Made by a program: the position numbers and the translations under genes | Notes under the pieces: model-generated | What the model saw: the letters and a program-made list of their open reading frames with translations, nothing else | Told to the model about the DNA's origin: nothing | Database searches by the model: none | Part shown: piece after piece, positions 8,301 through 16,950 of the stretch | How the letters are laid out: every line of letters starts with the position of its first letter | Numbering within the stretch: the first letter of the stretch is position 1 | Source of the DNA: Paraburkholderia panacisoli | GTDB lineage: Bacteria; Pseudomonadota; Gammaproteobacteria; Burkholderiales; Burkholderiaceae | NCBI RefSeq assembly: GCF_008369935.1 | Contig: NZ_VTUZ01000049.1 | Location: forward strand, 1-64,000 | Reading direction: 5' to 3' | DNA length: 64,000 nt

Positions 8301-8939
8301 ATGGGTGTTTCCAAGCAGCAGGCGATTGAAAACCGGCACGCGATCGTCGCAGCCGCCGAGAAACTGTTTCGGGAGCGCGGCGTCGATGCGGTCGGGCTCG
8401 CCGAGTTGATGAAGGCGGCGGGCTTCACACAGGGCGGTTTCTACAACCACTTCAAATCAAAGGACGCGCTGGTCGCGGCGGTGATGGACAAGGCCATGGA
8501 GGATGGTGGAGACGCGTTTGCTTCGATGATCGAAGCCGCCAGGTCGGCTGACGCCGACCCGGTCAGGGAACAGATTCAGTGGTACCTGTCGCCCGAACAT
8601 CGCGCAAATATCGATGCGGGGTGTCCGTTGTCGGGTTTCGTAGGCGACGCCCGCCGGTTGAGCGAAGCGGCACGCAACGCTTACGCGGGTGGTCTCGCGG
8701 GGAACTTCGAACAATTCGCCAGAGTCATCGCGGAGACGCATGGAAGCAAAGAAGGTAGCCGCAAGAAGGCGATCACGCTGTTCAGCCAGATGGTTGGCAC
8801 GCTACTGCTTTCGCGTGCCGTTACCGATATTGACCCGGCGCTGGCGGACGAAATTCTCGATGAGGGCCGCCAGCATCTCCTCACTGTCGTGGATGCACAA
8901 CCCGGAGTTCGATCACGTGGTCGCTCGCGGCGGGGGTAG
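8301..8939 (+). CDS. TetR/AcrR family transcriptional regulator
   Basis: The 212-residue regulator has a TetR N-terminal helix-turn-helix: 'RHAIVAAAEKLFRERGVDAVGLAELMKAAGFTQGGFYNHFKSKDAL', residues about 11-57. A helical ligand-binding domain follows, containing 'GCPLSGFVGDARRLSEAAR'. The ATG at 8301 follows GGAGAGGGAG. It is divergent from the SnoaL/SDR pair, and two similar palindromes in the spacer make autoregulation and repression of that pair likely. The effector is unknown; regulators of this type often respond to electrophiles or quinones. Confidence 0.92.
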   Translation: MGVSKQQAIENRHAIVAAAEKLFRERGVDAVGLAELMKAAGFTQGGFYNHFKSKDALVAAVMDKAMEDGGDAFASMIEAARSADADPVREQIQWYLSPEHRANIDAGCPLSGFVGDARRLSEAARNAYAGGLAGNFEQFARVIAETHGSKEGSRKKAITLFSQMVGTLLLSRAVTDIDPALADEILDEGRQHLLTVVDAQPGVRSRGRSRRG

Positions 8940-8964
8940 CGCATTACAGAGAGTCAATTTCATT

Positions 8965-9269
8965 CTATTTGTTGAGTCGGGTGAAGCGATCCTCGTAGGC
9001 GATCGCGAACTGCCGCATCGCGGCCTTCCAGTCATGGGCCGCACGATGCCAGTCGACGGTAGTCTCGCGCAGGGCGAGCCAGAGCAGTTTGGTCGCCGCG
9101 TCGTCGGATGGAGGTGTCCACGCGTCTTGATGATCTTGCGTAGCTGGGCCCTGACGCTTTCAAGTGAGTTCGTGGTGCAGATCACTTTGCGTACCACGCG
9201 TGGAAGCGAAAAAAACGAAATCAGGCAACCCCACGCGCGGCGCCAGGCCGCGACGTAGGTGCGGCTCAC
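8965..9269 (-). pseudogene. IS256-family (Mutator) transposase remnant, 3' end with frameshift
   Basis: The first frame reads 'VRKVICTTNSLESVRAQLRKIIKTRGH', the signature of IS256-type transposases just after the catalytic core. Near 9107 the frame shifts, and the rest continues as 'DDAATKLLWLALRE...WHRAAHDWKAAMRQFAIAYEDRF' to a stop at 8965. Everything upstream, including the DDE residues, is missing, and no terminal inverted repeats were found. This is a dead remnant showing past insertion beside the tetR gene. Confidence 0.85.
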
Positions 9270-9523
9270 TTGACCCTGCCACACCGCAAGGAACAGGAAC
9301 AATCCGTAGACTGAAATTGCAGTTGGCGTGTCACTACCACGTCTATGGAAGCTTCAAATTGATTACAGCTATAGCGTCCATTCAATGCATACCATAAATA
9401 ACTTTTACTTTCCGATTTTCCACGTCGCCGCCATTGTGTGAACCGTACTGCCGGTCTCTAGCCGCAAGTCATGCACTGTGCAGCTGCAGTCATGACAAAT
9501 GCGGCTAGTTTCTTCAGGCGACT

Positions 9524-9547
9524 ATTTCTTAAGATTCCTTAAGAAAT
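9524..9547. promoter_or_regulatory. Perfect inverted repeat upstream of lipoprotein gene
   Basis: ATTTCTTAAG, a four-base ATTC gap, then CTTAAGAAAT form a perfect 10-base-arm palindrome 102 bases before the lipoprotein start. AT-rich and symmetric, it looks like a regulator binding site rather than a terminator. The surrounding interval 9270-9648 contains no supported gene. Confidence 0.5.
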
Positions 9548-9648
9548 GGATTGTCGATTTTTTGTCGACGATGGGTGGAAAAAATCCAATTGCTCAGGCC
9601 GATCCATGGACCGATGGTCAGGCCGATAAACGGAAAGGAGACGAATAG

Positions 9649-10770
9649 ATGGATAAGCGCCTGATGAGTTTGATGTTGCTCGCCGCAGCCGCGTTGGCCG
9701 CTTGCGGAGGTGGAGATGACATCAGCGCACCGACACCGCCAAAGCTATTGACGAATATCGCCGTGCCCAACGCTTCGAGCCCGCCATTCAGTTTCGACAT
9801 CGGTTACGTCGAGGCCGGCCAGTACTTTCTCGCCGACCGCAATAACAAAGCAGTCGATCTCGTGGACACCAAATCGAACACGTTGATCGCACAGATTCCC
9901 GGGCCATTCATAGGTGCTGGCGCAACGACAAACGAGTCCGGTCCCGACGGAATTGTAGCTATCACCGGCACGAACACAATTTATGTCGGGGATGTGGACT
10001 CCGTTAAGGTCATCGATACGGCCGCGCACAAGGCCGTCAACACGATTGCCATCAGTAATTCCGGATCGCGCGTCGATGAGGGCTGCTACGATCCCGACGA
10101 TCATCTCGTGATGTACGCGAGCCCTGGGGACTCTCCGCCGTTTGTGACGTTCATTTCGACGCTGACGCAAACGGCTGTGGCAAAGCTTCCTTTCAATGGA
10201 TCGTCGGGGCTTGAAGCGTGTACCTACGATCCTGCCTCGAAGAGCTTCCTGATCAACAACGACGGAACGTCCGCGAATCCCGACGGCCAGCTTGATGTGA
10301 TCACCGCCGTCTCCGCGGTGGCGGGAAGCCCCACTGTCAGCAAGTCGTTTCCATTGGGAAAATGCGGGCCGACGGGAATCGTGCTTGGCCCGAATAACGA
10401 CGTGCTCGTCGGATGTGATCCGCCAGCCGGTGACCCGCTCATCACGCTCATTCTCGATCGTGCGAGTGGCGCGATTCGCGCTAGCCTGCCATTCGGCGGG
10501 GTGGACCAGGTTGGCTACGACCCGGCGTCCAATCGCTATTTCTTGCCGGCCAGGCACTACGTCACGAGCGGTACCGCGGCATCCTCAGGATTCAGCCCAC
10601 AGATGGGCGTGATCGACGGCGCGTCACGGCAGTTGCTCTTCAAGATTGCGGTCGGCACAGGGGCGCATTCAGTCGCCATCGACAGCACGCTTGGGCAAGT
10701 GTATGTGCCGTTCCAGCCCGGTGCGGCAGGATTCTCCAACGGCGGCATCTCGGTGTTCTCCACCCACTAG
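9649..10770 (+). CDS. Beta-propeller-like lipoprotein
   Basis: The 373-residue protein starts with a lipoprotein signal peptide (hydrophobic 5-17, lipobox LAAC with Cys19). The mature part is made of repeating beta blades of the YncE/NHL type: 'IGYVEAGQYFLADRNNKAVDLVDTKSN', 'TIYVGDVDSVKVIDTAAHKAVNTI', 'GTGAHSVAIDSTLGQVYVPF'. Such exported propellers are usually binding or scaffold proteins; no catalytic residue is evident. GGAAAGGAG precedes the ATG. The gene stands alone, with a perfect palindrome in its upstream region. Confidence 0.8.
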   Translation: MDKRLMSLMLLAAAALAACGGGDDISAPTPPKLLTNIAVPNASSPPFSFDIGYVEAGQYFLADRNNKAVDLVDTKSNTLIAQIPGPFIGAGATTNESGPDGIVAITGTNTIYVGDVDSVKVIDTAAHKAVNTIAISNSGSRVDEGCYDPDDHLVMYASPGDSPPFVTFISTLTQTAVAKLPFNGSSGLEACTYDPASKSFLINNDGTSANPDGQLDVITAVSAVAGSPTVSKSFPLGKCGPTGIVLGPNNDVLVGCDPPAGDPLITLILDRASGAIRASLPFGGVDQVGYDPASNRYFLPARHYVTSGTAASSGFSPQMGVIDGASRQLLFKIAVGTGAHSVAIDSTLGQVYVPFQPGAAGFSNGGISVFSTH

Positions 10771-10954
10771 TCGACCATGGTCTAACGGGCCCGTGGCCGC
10801 AGACACCAATCTAACGAACCGGGCGGCGATCTTGCTGCTCGGATCTTTGTGCACGGTGGTCGCCTACATTCTGGATTTCAGACTGGTCCAGAATGCGCGC
10901 GCGCAATACGCAGCATCGGTAAATTTTCTGGCCTCTCACACGCATCTCACGCGC

Positions 10955-12097
10955 TCAAACAGGAGCCCGCTCAACAAACTCACGCCCCAACCTCGCCAAC
11001 TTCCCACACCCCAACAACCGCATAGTGATCAGCATCTCATTCATCACCAACGCCAACACTTCCTCGACCCCGGCACCGCCCCGCCCCGCAAGCCCATAAA
11101 GCGGTGCACGCCCAAGCAATACGCCCCGGGCGCCCAAAGCGACAGCCTTCACCGCATCGCTGCCGCGCCGTATGCCGCCGTCGATAAAAACACCGAGCCG
11201 GTCACCAAGCTCATCGGCGATTTGCGGCAACAACTCCAGCGGCGACAAGGTGCTACCTAATTGCCGCCCGCCATGATTCGACAGGACGATCCCATCTGCG
11301 CCATACGCGTGCGCCAGCACCGCATCGTCGCGCCCCTGCACGCCTTTCACGATCAGCTTGCCGCTCCAGTGCCGCCGGATCCATGCGAGGTCCGTCCATG
11401 TCAGCGTCAAATCCATCTGCCGGCTAAGCATCGCTGCATGCCGCGACAGGTCCGCGCGTTCGCCCACGCTGCGCGCGAGGTTCTTCAACTGAGGTGCGCC
11501 ATGTCGCGCGATCTGCCAACACCAGCGTGGATGCAGGATGCAGTCGGCAACGAGTCTCGGCGAAACTCGCAGTGGCAGCGCGAAACCATTGCGGGTGTCG
11601 TGATCGCGCTTGCCGTGAACCGGCACGTCGACCGTCAGAACCAGCGTTGAAAAACCGGCGGCGCTTGCCCGCCGCATCAGATCCTCGGCGATACGCCGAT
11701 CCTTGGGGACGTACAACTGCATCCACAGATCGCCGCCGGGTGCTGCCGCACGCACGTCTTCGAGCAGCGAAGTCGACGCGGTCGAAAGCACGAAGGGCAA
11801 GCCCGCGTGGCTCGCCGCCTGCGCGAGCAACTCGTCGGCGCGCGGCCAGAACAAGCCGTTGAGCCCGGTCGGGCCAACGATCAGCGGAGCCTGCGCCGCG
11901 TGTCCGAAGAACTGCGTCGCTAGCGAACATTGCGACACGTCCGTCAGCACACGCGGCCTGAACAGCCACTGCCGGTAAGCGTCGAGGTTGCGCCGCAACG
12001 CATCGCCATCCTCGGCGCCACCGTCGAGATAATCGAACGCAAGGCGCGGCAGGCGTTTGCGCGCGGCGATCCGGTAGTCGGCAACACATGAAAGCAT
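10955..12097 (-). CDS. FMN-dependent alpha-hydroxy-acid dehydrogenase (LldD/MdlB type)
   Basis: The 380-residue enzyme matches the family along its length. It has an N-terminal 'LPRLAFDYLDGGAEDGDALRRN', an FMN-binding 'GPTGLNGLFWPRADELLAQAA', a 'LYVPKDR' strand, the lysine strand 'KLIVKGVQGRDDA' and the active-site SNHGGRQ with catalytic His and Arg. 'VFIDGGIRRGSDAVKAVALGA' closes the barrel. Known members oxidise L-lactate, (S)-mandelate or glycolate at the membrane or with oxygen; the substrate here is not deducible. GGAG precedes the ATG at 12097. It is divergent from the adjacent iclR gene, its probable regulator. Confidence 0.92.
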   Translation of the reverse strand: MLSCVADYRIAARKRLPRLAFDYLDGGAEDGDALRRNLDAYRQWLFRPRVLTDVSQCSLATQFFGHAAQAPLIVGPTGLNGLFWPRADELLAQAASHAGLPFVLSTASTSLLEDVRAAAPGGDLWMQLYVPKDRRIAEDLMRRASAAGFSTLVLTVDVPVHGKRDHDTRNGFALPLRVSPRLVADCILHPRWCWQIARHGAPQLKNLARSVGERADLSRHAAMLSRQMDLTLTWTDLAWIRRHWSGKLIVKGVQGRDDAVLAHAYGADGIVLSNHGGRQLGSTLSPLELLPQIADELGDRLGVFIDGGIRRGSDAVKAVALGARGVLLGRAPLYGLAGRGGAGVEEVLALVMNEMLITMRLLGCGKLARLGREFVERAPV

Positions 12098-12140
12098 GAA
12101 TGCTCCGTGGTACGTCGAATTGGCTTCGGTGATCCGGTTC

Positions 12141-12156
12141 AATCGCATTACAATTG
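12141..12156. promoter_or_regulatory. Candidate IclR-type site between hydroxyacid dehydrogenase and iclR
   Basis: AATCGCATTACAATTG lies in the 102-base divergent spacer. Its AATCGCATT core occurs twice more, at 19640 and 19660, in front of the leftward ABC operon. That suggests one regulator for both sites. Confidence 0.45.
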
Positions 12157-12199
12157 ACTCAACCGCTATCCGATAAACTTTGGACAACCTGATACGACC

Positions 12200-13033
12200 A
12201 TGGCAGAACGCACCGCACGCCCGCCTCGCGGCGAGCAGGCCGCCAAGCCGGAGAGCTCCCGTTCGTCGCTCTTCGTCGGCTCGACCGAGAAAGCGTTTCA
12301 GGTGCTGCACGCTTTCGACGGCCCAAGCCGCCACATGACGCTCGTCGATATTGCGCGCGCATCCGGCCTCGACCGCAGCGCCACGCAACGCCTCGTTCAC
12401 ACGCTCGAAGCGCTCGGCTATCTCTACCGGGTGCCCGACACGCGCAACTACGGCCTCACGACGAAGGTGCTGCAGTTCTCATACAACTACGTGCGCGCCA
12501 ACGAGCTGATCGACAAGGCTTCGCCGTACCTGCTCGACATCAGCCGGCGCCTCGGCGAGACGACCAATCTGCTCGAACTCGACGGCCACGAAATTGTGTT
12601 CGTCGCGCGCTTTCCCGGCCAGCATCTGGTGAACATCGACATCGTAGTCGGCGCCCGATTACCCGCGATGTTCACGGCGGCGGGCATCGCGATCCTGTCG
12701 CGCCTGTCCGACGACCGCGTGCGCGAGATCCTCGCGCAAACCCGTCTCGAACCGCTCACGCACTACACGGAAACCAATCCCGACAAACTGCTCGAACGCG
12801 TGCGCAAGGTCGCGCGACGCGGCTACGCGGTGATCGAGAACGAAACCGTGCTCGGCGATATTTCCGTTGCCGCGCCAGTGACCGATTACGGCGGTATGGG
12901 TGTCGCCGCGATCAACATTTCGGTGCCGACCTCGCGGTGGTCGCGTGAACGCGTGGAAGCCGAACTCGCGCAACACGTGCAGGTGGCCGCGACTTCGATT
13001 TCCAAGTCGCGGCTCTCGAGCTACGGGCGCTGA
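12200..13033 (+). CDS. IclR family transcriptional regulator
   Basis: The 277-residue protein has a winged helix about 25-95 ('STEKAFQVLHAFDG...TLVDIARASGLDRSATQRLVHTLEALGYL') followed by the IclR effector domain ('GETTNLLELDGHEIVFVARFPGQH', 'GARLPAMFTAAGIAILS'). It closely resembles the IclR protein at 26344-27189, indicating duplication. It sits between a divergent hydroxyacid dehydrogenase gene and the convergent end of the DapA-like/ABC operon, and probably controls both through sites with AATCGCATT. The effector is likely an aromatic or hydroxy acid, by family habit only. Confidence 0.92.
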   Translation: MAERTARPPRGEQAAKPESSRSSLFVGSTEKAFQVLHAFDGPSRHMTLVDIARASGLDRSATQRLVHTLEALGYLYRVPDTRNYGLTTKVLQFSYNYVRANELIDKASPYLLDISRRLGETTNLLELDGHEIVFVARFPGQHLVNIDIVVGARLPAMFTAAGIAILSRLSDDRVREILAQTRLEPLTHYTETNPDKLLERVRKVARRGYAVIENETVLGDISVAAPVTDYGGMGVAAINISVPTSRWSRERVEAELAQHVQVAATSISKSRLSSYGR

Positions 13034-13070
13034 ACGCTCATTGGCTGGTCGCGGGTCGCTCGACCGTCTC

Positions 13071-13976
13071 TCATTGACGCCGCTCGAAGCGCTCAAGCTG
13101 TTTGTCGAGTTCGACGCGCAGGCTCGCCGACAGATCGGGCGCAGCCTGCACTAGCGGCGACAGCATCGCGGGCGCATGCACGCCGATCAGGTCCATCACC
13201 GATTTCATCGGCCCCGGATTGGTTTCGGCGAACGCCATGTTCATCAGCGGAAACAGCGTGCGATGCAGCGCCAGCGCTTCCTGCGTCTTGCCTTCGCTCG
13301 CGAGCCGGTGGATGGTGCGCCACGCGGTCGGCAGCAAGGCGGCGGTGACCACGATGCCGCCGCGCGCGCCCGCGGCGACATGCAGCGGAAACAGGGTGTC
13401 CTCGCCGCTCAGCACTGCAAAGGACGCATCGACGCCCGCCACGGTGCGCAGAAAATGCCACATGTCCGTGTTGCAAGCCTTCATCCCGATGATCCGTTCG
13501 TGCTTCGACAATTCGTGCAGCACGTCAGGCGCGATCGCGATACGCGTGCGATACGGGATCTCATAGATCAGGATCGGCAACGGCGACTCGTCGGCATAGC
13601 GCATGAAGTAATCGCGAATGCCTTGCTGCGTCGGATTCGTGTAGTAGGGCGTCAGGACGAGCAGGCCATCGGCGCCCGCCGCGGCGAATTCCTTGCCGGC
13701 CTGGAGCGCGTCGTGATATCCGGGATCGAGCACGCCTGGAATCACCGGCACCGTGCCGCCGGCTTCGCTCACTACCAGTTCCGCCATCCGGATACGTTCC
13801 GCGCGCGCCAGCGCACCATATTCGCCGGTGCCGCCGAGCGGCACGAAGCCGTCCACGCCCTGCTTCAGCAGGTAACGCATCAGCGTGCGCGCGCCTTCGA
13901 CATTGATGCTGTCGTCGGCATTGACGGGGGTCGGGATGGCCGGCAGGATGCCGCGCAATTGTTGTGCTGAAAGCAT
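13071..13976 (-). CDS. Dihydrodipicolinate synthase family aldolase/lyase
   Basis: This 301-residue class I aldolase-type barrel has GGTGEY (48-53), catalytic Tyr138 in YEIPYRT and Schiff-base Lys166 in GMKACN. The family includes true DapA, 2-keto-3-deoxy sugar acid aldolases, N-acetylneuraminate lyase and aromatic hydratase-aldolases. Placement as the last gene of an ABC-uptake operon argues for a catabolic retro-aldol role rather than lysine synthesis. It starts 23 bases after the permease stop and converges on the iclR gene. Confidence 0.9.
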   Translation of the reverse strand: MLSAQQLRGILPAIPTPVNADDSINVEGARTLMRYLLKQGVDGFVPLGGTGEYGALARAERIRMAELVVSEAGGTVPVIPGVLDPGYHDALQAGKEFAAAGADGLLVLTPYYTNPTQQGIRDYFMRYADESPLPILIYEIPYRTRIAIAPDVLHELSKHERIIGMKACNTDMWHFLRTVAGVDASFAVLSGEDTLFPLHVAAGARGGIVVTAALLPTAWRTIHRLASEGKTQEALALHRTLFPLMNMAFAETNPGPMKSVMDLIGVHAPAMLSPLVQAAPDLSASLRVELDKQLERFERRQ

Positions 13977-13999
13977 GAAGGAGTCTCTGTGAGGGGGAG

Positions 14000-15817
14000 T
14001 CAGGAAGTGAGGCTGCGACGGCGCAAGCGGTCGGCCACCCAGATCAGCGCAGCGATGAACACGAACAGGCAGGTCGATACCGCCGCAATCACCGGCGAGA
14101 TCTGCATCGTGATTTCGTCCCAGAACTGCTTGGGCAAGGTCGTGCTCACGCCGCCCGACGTAAAGAGCGCGATGGTCAGTTCATCGAACGAAGTGGCGAA
14201 CGCGAACAGGAACGACGACATCAGGCCCGCGCCGAGAATCGGGAACGTGACGCGGCGCAGCGTCGCCCACGGCCGCGCGCCCATGCTGTGCGCCGCCTGG
14301 TCGAGGCGCGTGTCGTAGTTGCGCAGCACGGCCATCATCGTGATCACGACGTAGGGCACGGCCACGGTGGTATGCGCGAGCACCAGTCCGAGCGACGAAC
14401 CCACCAGGCCGATCTTCGCGAAGAAATAGAACACGCCTACGGCGATGATCATGCGCGGCACGACGATCGGCGCGAGCACGAAAGCGAGCATGGCCGCCTT
14501 GCCGCGCATGCCGCCACGCACCAGCAGGAACGCGGCCGGCGTGCCGATCAGCATCGACAGGATGCCGGTGCCGACGCCCACCAGCATCGAGCGCGTGAGC
14601 GCCTGCATCCACAGCGGCGAGTCGACGATCTGCTGATACCACTGCAACGAAAAGCCATGCGGCGGCCAGGCGAGGCCGGAGCCGGCGTCGAAGGAGAGCG
14701 GGATCATCAGGGAGGCGGGCGCGCTCAGGAACACCAGCAGCAGAATCACGACCGCGCGCAGCACCAGGCTTTCGCCGTCGCCGGCGGCGCGTTTGCGGCG
14801 GCGCGGGAGCACGCTGATCAGCGCGTCCGTCACGTTGCCGAGACACGTCAGCACGGCGTCGCCGAGCTGGCGGCTCCACTGGCCCGCACGGCCCGGCTTG
14901 CGGGCGGTCGAACTGCCGCCCGTCATGGTCGAAAGCCCCACCATCCGGTCGTAGACGAGGAACACCACCAGCACCACCGCCAGCAGCAGTACCGAGATCG
15001 CGCCGGCGAAACCCCAGTTCAGCGCCTGCATCACCTGGTCGATGATGAGCTGGGTGATCATCGTCTGATGGCGGCCGCCGAGCAGCGTGGGTGTGATGAA
15101 AAAGCCGATCGCCGTGACGAACACCATCAACGCACCGGCCGCGACGCCCGGCAACGAAAGCGGGAAGTACACCTTCCAGAACACGGTGCCGGGCCGCGCG
15201 CCGAGCGTTGCCGCCGCGCTCGGCAAGCGGCGGTCGATGTTTTCCATCACCGACAGCATGGTCAGCACGGCGAGCGGCATCAACGCATGCACCATGCCGA
15301 CGATCACGCTGGAAAAGTTGTAGAGCAGGCTCAACGGCTGATCGATGATGCCGAGGCCGAGCAGGATCTTGTTGATCACGCCGTTGCGCCCGAGCAGTAC
15401 GACCCACGCGAAAGTGCGCACCAGAAAGCTGGTCCAGAACGACAGCAGCACCCAGAACAGCAGCCGGTTCTTGCGCTCGCGCGTGAGCGACGAGATCAGA
15501 TAGGCGATCGGGTAGCCGGTCAGTACGGAGAAGAACGTGGTCCACAGCGAGACCTTCAGCGTGATCAGCAGCACGTCCACATACACGGGCGACGCGAACA
15601 GCCGCTTGTATTCGATCAGCGTGAAGCCGTGGCCGTTATGCACGCTCAGCAAGAGAAGCTGGCCGACCGGATAGACGAGCATCACGATCAGCAGCACGAC
15701 GAGCGGCGCGCCCTTCGCGCCGGGTTGCAGCCACGCGCGCCAGGGCTGGCGCCGCGCCGTGGGCGCGGCGGCGGCCGCGGGGTGGGGCGGCTGCGCGGTG
15801 AGAGCGGAATGATTCAT
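14000..15817 (-). CDS. ABC transporter permease, fused PotB-PotC-type double subunit
   Basis: A single 605-residue polypeptide carries two binding-protein-dependent permease domains of about six helices each. The first has an EAA-like loop 'AAATLGARPGTVFWKVYFPLSLPG'; the second has 'AAHSMGARPWATLRRVTFPILGAG'. Spermidine/putrescine systems normally encode these as separate PotB and PotC, so this is a fusion with a ~60-residue linker (about 295-355). It begins three bases after the ATPase stop and follows the binding protein in the same operon. A paralogous fused permease lies at 22917-24704. Confidence 0.92.
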   Translation of the reverse strand: MNHSALTAQPPHPAAAAAPTARRQPWRAWLQPGAKGAPLVVLLIVMLVYPVGQLLLLSVHNGHGFTLIEYKRLFASPVYVDVLLITLKVSLWTTFFSVLTGYPIAYLISSLTRERKNRLLFWVLLSFWTSFLVRTFAWVVLLGRNGVINKILLGLGIIDQPLSLLYNFSSVIVGMVHALMPLAVLTMLSVMENIDRRLPSAAATLGARPGTVFWKVYFPLSLPGVAAGALMVFVTAIGFFITPTLLGGRHQTMITQLIIDQVMQALNWGFAGAISVLLLAVVLVVFLVYDRMVGLSTMTGGSSTARKPGRAGQWSRQLGDAVLTCLGNVTDALISVLPRRRKRAAGDGESLVLRAVVILLLVFLSAPASLMIPLSFDAGSGLAWPPHGFSLQWYQQIVDSPLWMQALTRSMLVGVGTGILSMLIGTPAAFLLVRGGMRGKAAMLAFVLAPIVVPRMIIAVGVFYFFAKIGLVGSSLGLVLAHTTVAVPYVVITMMAVLRNYDTRLDQAAHSMGARPWATLRRVTFPILGAGLMSSFLFAFATSFDELTIALFTSGGVSTTLPKQFWDEITMQISPVIAAVSTCLFVFIAALIWVADRLRRRSLTS

Positions 15818-15820
15818 GGC

Positions 15821-16918
15821 TCAGTCCGCAATGGCGACGGCGTCGGCGGCGAGCCACGACAAGCCGAGCGTCTGCCCGACTTCGTACTGGCTGCCGAGCC
15901 GGTTGGTGGGGAACGCCGCGACGAGCGGCGCCGCAGCGGTTTCGTGCGGCTGCAGATAGAGCCGCGTCATGCTGCCGGTGACCATGATGTCGGTGAGTTT
16001 TGCCGACAACGTGCCGCCGCCGTCGGCGCGGCTGCCGACGTCTTCGTGAACCTTCAGGTTCTGCGGGCGCAGCATCAGCTTGACCGGTTTGCCGTCGGCG
16101 ATCACCGGGTCGTACACCATCGCGCGTCCCTGCTCGACGCCTTGCAGGCTGATCTGCACCTGATCGCCGGTGCGGCCGGTCACGACCGCGTCGAGCAGGT
16201 TCGACTCGCCGAGGAAGTCCGCGACGAACACGCTCTTCGGCCGGAAGTACAGATCGGCCGGCGTGCCGAGCTGCGCAATCGAGCCCGCGTTCATCAGGCA
16301 GATGCGGTCGGACATCGTCATCGCCTCTTCCTGATCGTGCGTGACGTAGACGATGGTCGTGCCGAGGTCGCGGTGAATCCGCTTGATTTCGAGCTGCATG
16401 TGATCGCGCAGCTTCTTGTCGAGCGCGCCGAGCGGTTCGTCCATCAGGATGATCGACGGCCGGTACACCATGCAGCGCGCGAGTGCGATCCGTTGCTGCT
16501 GGCCGCCGGACAACTCGCGCGGGTAGCGCTGCGCGACATGCGGCAGATGCACCATTTCCAGCGCCTGCATCACCTTGTCGCGCGCGGCCTTCGCGTCGGT
16601 CTTGCGCATCTGCAGCGGGAACGCGATGTTCTGCGCGACCGTCATGTGCGGAAACAGCGCGTAGTTCTGAAACACCATGCCGATGTCGCGTTCATACGGC
16701 GCGCCCCAGGTGACGTCGACGCCATCGATGTGAATCTGGCCCGCGTCGGGTTGCGCGAGGCCGGCGATCAGACTCAGCAAGGTCGTCTTGCCCGAGCCGC
16801 TCGGGCCGAGCAGGGTCAGGAATTCGCCTTGGGCGACGTCGAGATCGGTCGGCGCCAGCGCGACGAAGTCGCCATAGCGTTTGCTGAGGCCGGTAATTTG
16901 AAGGTTCGAGGCGGACAT
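15821..16918 (-). CDS. ABC transporter ATP-binding protein, PotA type
   Basis: The 365-residue ATPase has Walker A GPSGSGKTT, the Q-loop 'VFQNYALFPHM', signature LSGGQQQR, Walker B 'IILMDEPLGALD' and the switch His in 'VTHDQEEA'. A C-terminal TOBE/OB regulatory domain (about 245-360) is typical of PotA/FbpC/CysA. It powers uptake by the adjacent fused permease and Tat-type binding protein. The gap to the upstream binding-protein gene is 32 bases. Confidence 0.94.
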   Translation of the reverse strand: MSASNLQITGLSKRYGDFVALAPTDLDVAQGEFLTLLGPSGSGKTTLLSLIAGLAQPDAGQIHIDGVDVTWGAPYERDIGMVFQNYALFPHMTVAQNIAFPLQMRKTDAKAARDKVMQALEMVHLPHVAQRYPRELSGGQQQRIALARCMVYRPSIILMDEPLGALDKKLRDHMQLEIKRIHRDLGTTIVYVTHDQEEAMTMSDRICLMNAGSIAQLGTPADLYFRPKSVFVADFLGESNLLDAVVTGRTGDQVQISLQGVEQGRAMVYDPVIADGKPVKLMLRPQNLKVHEDVGSRADGGGTLSAKLTDIMVTGSMTRLYLQPHETAAAPLVAAFPTNRLGSQYEVGQTLGLSWLAADAVAIAD

Positions 16919-16950
16919 GGAATCGGCATCCTTGAAAATGAAAGCGGAGC

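Noticed and set aside
13071..13976. Reading the DapA-family gene as lysine-pathway dapA
   Set aside because: It is the last gene of an ABC-uptake operon near IclR regulators; the family has many catabolic aldolases, so a biosynthetic name is not justified.
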